Of a stretch of 53,064 nt of DNA, positions 49,733 to 53,064 are shown in pieces (position 1 is the first letter of the stretch; the number at the start of each line of letters is the position of its first letter). The notes beneath the pieces are model-generated. The model saw nothing but the letters and a program-made list of their open reading frames with translations. It was not told the DNA's origin and did not search any database. The stretch spans positions 1 through 53,064 of the forward strand of contig NZ_QTVG01000013.1 in assembly GCF_003460505.1 (NCBI RefSeq). Direction: 5' to 3'. Source of the stretch: Eubacterium sp. AF36-5BH. GTDB taxonomy: Bacteria > Bacillota > Clostridia > Lachnospirales > Lachnospiraceae. The translations under genes and the position numbers were made by a program.

Positions 49733-49972
49733 ATGAGAAGATACGAAGATGAAAAATTAGTGGAAGTGACTTGCAATAAATGTGGGAAGAAATTAATCGT
49801 AGAAAATGAAATTATAAAAGAAGGCAATTTTACTGTAGAATATAAATGGAACTATTTTTCAAACAAAGATGGAAGAGAACATTTTTTTGATTTGTGTGAA
49901 GAATGTTACGACAAAATAACGGGAGAATTTTTAATCCCTGTAGACGACAGGGAATATAAAGAATTGTTATAG
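49733..49972 (+). CDS. Small zinc-ribbon protein
   Basis: A 79-residue protein of unknown function with two Cys pairs, CNKCGK at about 14-19 and CEECYD at about 54-59, forming a probable four-Cys zinc ribbon. Between them lie strand-forming segments (EIIKEGNFTVEYKWNYFS). TAGGAGG precedes the ATG, so it is well translated. It sits inside the tRNA-modification cluster; nucleic acid or protein binding is plausible but unproven. Confidence 0.75.
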   Translation: MRRYEDEKLVEVTCNKCGKKLIVENEIIKEGNFTVEYKWNYFSNKDGREHFFDLCEECYDKITGEFLIPVDDREYKELL

Positions 49973-50129
49973 AAATTCTGATTTCAGATAGCAACAAAGA
50001 ATATAAAGCGTTATTGTGAAAATTCTAATTTCTGAGAATGACAGGAAAAATAAAGAACTTATTTGGAATTCCTGTAGGTAGTAAAAATAAAAAGTAACTG
50101 TAGAATTGCAGAAAAGAAAGAGGAAGAGA

Positions 50130-51038
50130 ATGTTAGACGTATGTTTGTTAGGTACAGGAGGAATGATGCCAATTCCCAGAAGATGGCTGACATCTTTAAT
50201 GTGCAGATATAATGGAAGTAACATATTAATTGATTGTGGGGAGGGTACACAGGTTGCAGTGAAACAAAAGGGATGGACCTTTAAACCAATTGATGTAATA
50301 TGCATAACACACTATCATGCTGATCACATAAGTGGACTTCCAGGCCTACTGCTTACAATGGGAAATGCTGAAAGAAAAGAGCCACTTACAATGATTGGAC
50401 CAAAAGGCTTAGAAAGAGTAGTAAGGGCACTTAGAACAATTGCACCTGAACTTCCTTTTGATATAAAGTTTATTGAATTATCAGAAGATTTGGAGACAAT
50501 CCAGTTTGAAGAATATAAAATAAAAGCTTTTAAGGTAAAACATAGCATAACATGTTACGGATATTCAATTGAAGTGGACAGAAGCGGAAAGTTTGATGCC
50601 ACAAAAGCAAAAGAACTGGATATACCAATAAAAAAATGGAGTCTTTTACAAAAAGGTGAAACAGTTGAGGCAGACGGCCGGGTTTTCACACCTGATATGG
50701 TAATGGGACCCCCACGAAAAGGTTTAAAAGTAACATATGCAACTGACACAAGACCTGTTGCAAACATTGCTAAAGCTGCAAAAGATGCAGATTTATTTGT
50801 GTGCGAAGGAATGTATGGAGAACCTGATAAAGAAGAAAAAGCGAAAGAACACAAACATATGACTTTTGTGGAAGCTGCAAACATCGCAAAAGAAGCCAAT
50901 CCAAAAGAAATGTGGCTGACACACTACAGCCCATCTCTTGTAAAACCATGGCTTTATTTAGATACGGTTACAGACATTTTCCCAAATGCAAAGACAGGAA
51001 AAGATGGGATGTCTGTTGATTTAATGTTTGAAGATTAG
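50130..51038 (+). CDS. rnz: Ribonuclease Z
   Basis: A 302-residue metallo-beta-lactamase-fold endoribonuclease that cuts the 3' trailer of tRNA precursors. ATG 50130 follows AGAGGAAGAG and gives the normal start MLDVCLLGTGGMMP; an in-frame TTG at 50106 is less likely. The zinc motif is HYHADHISGLPGLL (about 65-78), with further ligands in DTRPVANIAKAA (Asp) and LTHYSPS (His). The EHKHMTFVEAANIAK segment matches the RNase Z C-terminal motif. Length matches the family (about 305). Its place next to t6A genes gives a tRNA-maturation cluster. Confidence 0.88.
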   Translation: MLDVCLLGTGGMMPIPRRWLTSLMCRYNGSNILIDCGEGTQVAVKQKGWTFKPIDVICITHYHADHISGLPGLLLTMGNAERKEPLTMIGPKGLERVVRALRTIAPELPFDIKFIELSEDLETIQFEEYKIKAFKVKHSITCYGYSIEVDRSGKFDATKAKELDIPIKKWSLLQKGETVEADGRVFTPDMVMGPPRKGLKVTYATDTRPVANIAKAAKDADLFVCEGMYGEPDKEEKAKEHKHMTFVEAANIAKEANPKEMWLTHYSPSLVKPWLYLDTVTDIFPNAKTGKDGMSVDLMFED

Positions 51039-51056
51039 AAAAGTAGAGGTATTGTT

Positions 51057-52076
51057 TTGAAAGATATAAAAATATTAGCAATTGAAAGTTCGTGTGACGA
51101 AACAGCAGCAGCAGTTGTTGTTAATGGAAGAGAAGCGCTATCTAACGTCATATCTTCACAAATAGATTTACATACATTATATGGAGGCGTAGTACCTGAA
51201 ATAGCTTCAAGAAAACATATTGAAAACATTAACTATGTTATCGAGAAGGCTTTATCAGATGCTAAAACAACATTAGATGAAATTGATGCAATAGGAGTTA
51301 CATACGGACCAGGGTTAGTAGGCGCACTTTTAGTGGGAGTAGCGGAAGCGAAAGCTATATGTTTTGCTAAAGATATTCCTTTAGTTGGAGTACATCATAT
51401 TGAAGGACATATTTGCGCCAATTATGTGGAAAACAAAGAGTTAGAACCACCATTTGTATGTCTTGTTGTATCGGGTGGACATACTCACCTTGTTGTGGTA
51501 GAAGATTATGGCAAGTATAAGATTCTTGGAAAAACAAGAGACGATGCCGCAGGAGAAGCCTTTGACAAAGTGGCAAGAGCAATAGGCTTAGGATATCCAG
51601 GTGGTCCTAAAATAGATAAAATTTCAAAGGATGGAAATCCACATGCATACGAATTTCCTAGGGCAAAAATAACTGACAGTGTATATGACTTTAGTTTCAG
51701 CGGTTTGAAATCTGCTGTACTAAATCAGCTTAACTTGTCAAAAATGAAAGGCGAAGAAATTAATCATGCAGACGTGGCTGCATCATTCCAAAATTGCGTG
51801 GTGGATACCTTGGTAACACGTGCAATGCATGCACTTGAAGAAACAGGCATGAAAAAGTTTGCAATAGCAGGTGGGGTGGCTTCAAATACAGCCATTAGAA
51901 AAGCCTTTAAGGAAGAATGTGAAAAACGTAATGTAGAATTTTATCATCCATCACCTATTTTATGTACAGACAATGCTGTTATGATTGGCTCTGCAGCATA
52001 TTATGAATATATTAATGGAGTTCGTTCCGGTTGGGACTTAAATGCAATACCAAATTTAAAATTAGGAGAAAGATAA
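51057..52076 (+). CDS. tsaD: tRNA N6-adenosine threonylcarbamoyltransferase TsaD
   Basis: A 339-residue ASKHA ATPase that transfers the threonylcarbamoyl group to A37 of tRNA. It starts at TTG 51057 (AGAGGT upstream) so that the conserved N-terminus [19 protein letters not shown] is complete. The metal site is [11 protein letters not shown] (about 108-118), followed by SGGHTHLV and [19 protein letters not shown]; the C-terminal [16 protein letters not shown] and [12 protein letters not shown] complete the fold. It overlaps ispD by 1 nt. Confidence 0.96.
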   Translation: MKDIKILAIESSCDETAAAVVVNGREALSNVISSQIDLHTLYGGVVPEIASRKHIENINYVIEKALSDAKTTLDEIDAIGVTYGPGLVGALLVGVAEAKAICFAKDIPLVGVHHIEGHICANYVENKELEPPFVCLVVSGGHTHLVVVEDYGKYKILGKTRDDAAGEAFDKVARAIGLGYPGGPKIDKISKDGNPHAYEFPRAKITDSVYDFSFSGLKSAVLNQLNLSKMKGEEINHADVAASFQNCVVDTLVTRAMHALEETGMKKFAIAGGVASNTAIRKAFKEECEKRNVEFYHPSPILCTDNAVMIGSAAYYEYINGVRSGWDLNAIPNLKLGER

Positions 52077-52756
52077 TGAAAATATCAGCTATTGTACTTG
52101 CAGCAGGAAGTGGCAGTAGAATGCAAAGCAGTAAAAAGAAACAGTTTATGGAAATAAAAGGGAAGCCTCTTGTATGGTATTCCCTTTTTGCGTTTGAAAA
52201 ATATGGAGTAGATGAAATCATACTTGTAACAGGTTTGGAAGATATAGACTTTTGCAAAAAAGAAATAGTAGAAAAATATAATTTTACAAAAGTAAAAGAC
52301 ATTGTAGCCGGCGGAAAAGAAAGATACGAATCAGTGTATAACGGTTTAAAACATATATCAGGAGACATTGTACTTATTCACGATGGCGCCAGACCTGTAT
52401 TAACAAATGAAATAATAGAAAGAGGCATTAATGGCGCAATAAAAGATAATGCCTGTGTTGTTGGTGTACCTGTTAAAGATACAATAAAAATAGTAAATGA
52501 AAATAATGAAGTGGTAGACACACCAAACAGAAACACGTTGTGGATAACTCAAACTCCGCAATGTTTTAAGACAACTATGATAAAGGAAGCCTATCAAAAA
52601 ATGATGGCATTAAATGCTGAAAATATTACTGATGATGCAATGGTAATGGAACAGTTTGGACATGCAAAAGTAAAATTTGTAGAGGGAGATTATAAAAATA
52701 TAAAAGTAACAACTCCCGAAGACATATCTGTAGTAGAAAATTTCTTACAAGATTAA
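52076..52756 (+). CDS. ispD: 2-C-methyl-D-erythritol 4-phosphate cytidylyltransferase
   Basis: A 226-residue enzyme of the MEP isoprenoid pathway, converting MEP and CTP to CDP-ME. The start overlaps the tsaD stop codon (TAATG) and follows TTAGGAG. Motifs: AIVLAAGSGSRM (CTP-binding), KKKQFMEIKGKPLVWYS, VAGGKERYESVYNGL, IHDGARPVLT and VPVKDTIKIV. It feeds the undecaprenyl and quinone precursors, as uppP earlier in the window uses the product. Apparently the last gene of the cluster. Confidence 0.96.
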   Translation: MKISAIVLAAGSGSRMQSSKKKQFMEIKGKPLVWYSLFAFEKYGVDEIILVTGLEDIDFCKKEIVEKYNFTKVKDIVAGGKERYESVYNGLKHISGDIVLIHDGARPVLTNEIIERGINGAIKDNACVVGVPVKDTIKIVNENNEVVDTPNRNTLWITQTPQCFKTTMIKEAYQKMMALNAENITDDAMVMEQFGHAKVKFVEGDYKNIKVTTPEDISVVENFLQD

Positions 52757-52850
52757 GAAAATGAAAACACTATAGCAATCTATTTGGCATTTAAATAACA
52801 AACAGGCTCCAAATTTTCCCTTGCATGTAGGATAGAGTGATAAACGAAAA

Positions 52851-52970
52851 GTCATTTATACGAATTGCTCCGCACATAAGTGCTCCCCCAATTCGTCATC
52901 TCACTGGCATATCGCTCTCCATTAGAGAGCTTATAGGCTCGTGGGAAGGCGTGTAAAAAGTACAAATGAC
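52851..52970. other. Structured intergenic element before the tRNA gene
   Basis: GTCATTT (52851-52857) and AAATGAC (52964-52970) bound a region with several perfect small stems: ACGAATTG with CAATTCGT (52860-52867, 52889-52896), GCAC-ATAA-GTGC inside it, and GCTCTC with GAGAGC (52914-52930). GC content is above the flanks. It may be a mobile repeat or a structured RNA; no T-run follows. Confidence 0.45.
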
Positions 52971-52980
52971 AAAAAAAGTG

Positions 52981-53009
52981 TTGACAGATAAAGAAGCATT
53001 TGATATTAT
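52981..53009 (+). promoter_or_regulatory. Strong promoter for the tRNA gene
   Basis: TTGACA (52981-52986) and TATTAT (53004-53009), 17-bp spacing, ending about 28 nt before the tRNA 5' end. Confidence 0.8.
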
Positions 53010-53037
53010 AGTCAAGCACGTTGAAAAACGGGCGTAC

Positions 53038-53064
53038 GGAGAGGTGTCCGAGTGGTTTATGGTG
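53038..53064 (+). tRNA. tRNA-Ser, 5' part only (cut by window end)
   Basis: GGAGAGGTGTCCGAGTGG followed by TTTATGGTG matches the acceptor strand, positions 8-9 and the D-arm of bacterial serine tRNAs. The anticodon lies beyond the window, so tRNA-Leu cannot be fully excluded. Confidence 0.75.

Overview
The window is about 53 kb of AT-rich, low-GC Firmicute chromosome, most like a gut Lachnospiraceae (Clostridia). Supporting signs are strong AGGAGG ribosome binding sites, sigma-A promoters, hairpin-plus-T terminators, a monomeric [FeFe]-hydrogenase, anaerobic ribonucleotide reductase, ECF-type vitamin uptake genes, BspA-like leucine-rich-repeat surface proteins, and the absence of any respiratory-chain or outer-membrane gene. 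The genus cannot be fixed from the sequence alone.

Layout. 1-600 holds a start-less fragment of a type I restriction specificity gene (hsdS) on the minus strand. 752-3350 is an accessory stretch of small acidic proteins, two with canonical EF-hand loops. Embedded in it at 1060-1161 are two diverged copies of a Cas12a-type CRISPR repeat around one spacer-sized segment, with no cas gene in the window. 3744-5728 carries a DUF1275 membrane protein and a membrane-anchored endonuclease/exonuclease/phosphatase-fold protein. 5976-10994 is an RND exporter with its TetR regulator; two palindromes with the same half-site overlap the -35/-10 region and the start of the transcript, and a mirrored repeat array fills the leader. 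11055-16555 holds uppP, a TVP38-family protein, pyruvate kinase and mgtE, the last preceded by a short peptide ORF. 16968-19145 is a tandem pair of LRR surface proteins. 19484-22441 is a lactococcin-972-type bacteriocin operon with its FtsX-like permease and ATPase.

22517-24581 (minus strand) is an [FeFe]-hydrogenase overlapping an ECF S-component gene, with a near-consensus Rex site upstream. A MATE exporter and nrdD follow; nrdD has an NrdR-box-like palindrome at its transcript start. 29555-36222 links a small alarmone synthetase, a cupin, two beta-helix proteins (one with no export signal, one lipoprotein) and an aldo/keto reductase, converging on a minus-strand short-chain dehydrogenase. 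The rest is mostly housekeeping: NlpC/P60 hydrolase, hpf, secA, prfB (without the programmed frameshift), homoserine dehydrogenase and aspartate kinase, an FMN-riboswitch-controlled ribU, and a tRNA-maturation cluster (tsaE-tsaB-rimI-zinc ribbon-rnz-tsaD) ending in ispD. A tRNA-Ser is cut by the right edge.

The least ordinary points are the orphan Cas12a-like repeat pair, the repeat-filled leader and double operator of the RND gene, the bacteriocin module, the acidic peptide leader of mgtE, the Rex and NrdR sites, the two-compartment beta-helix locus, and a small family of dispersed intergenic repeats. All calls come from reading the sequence by eye; no database search was possible.
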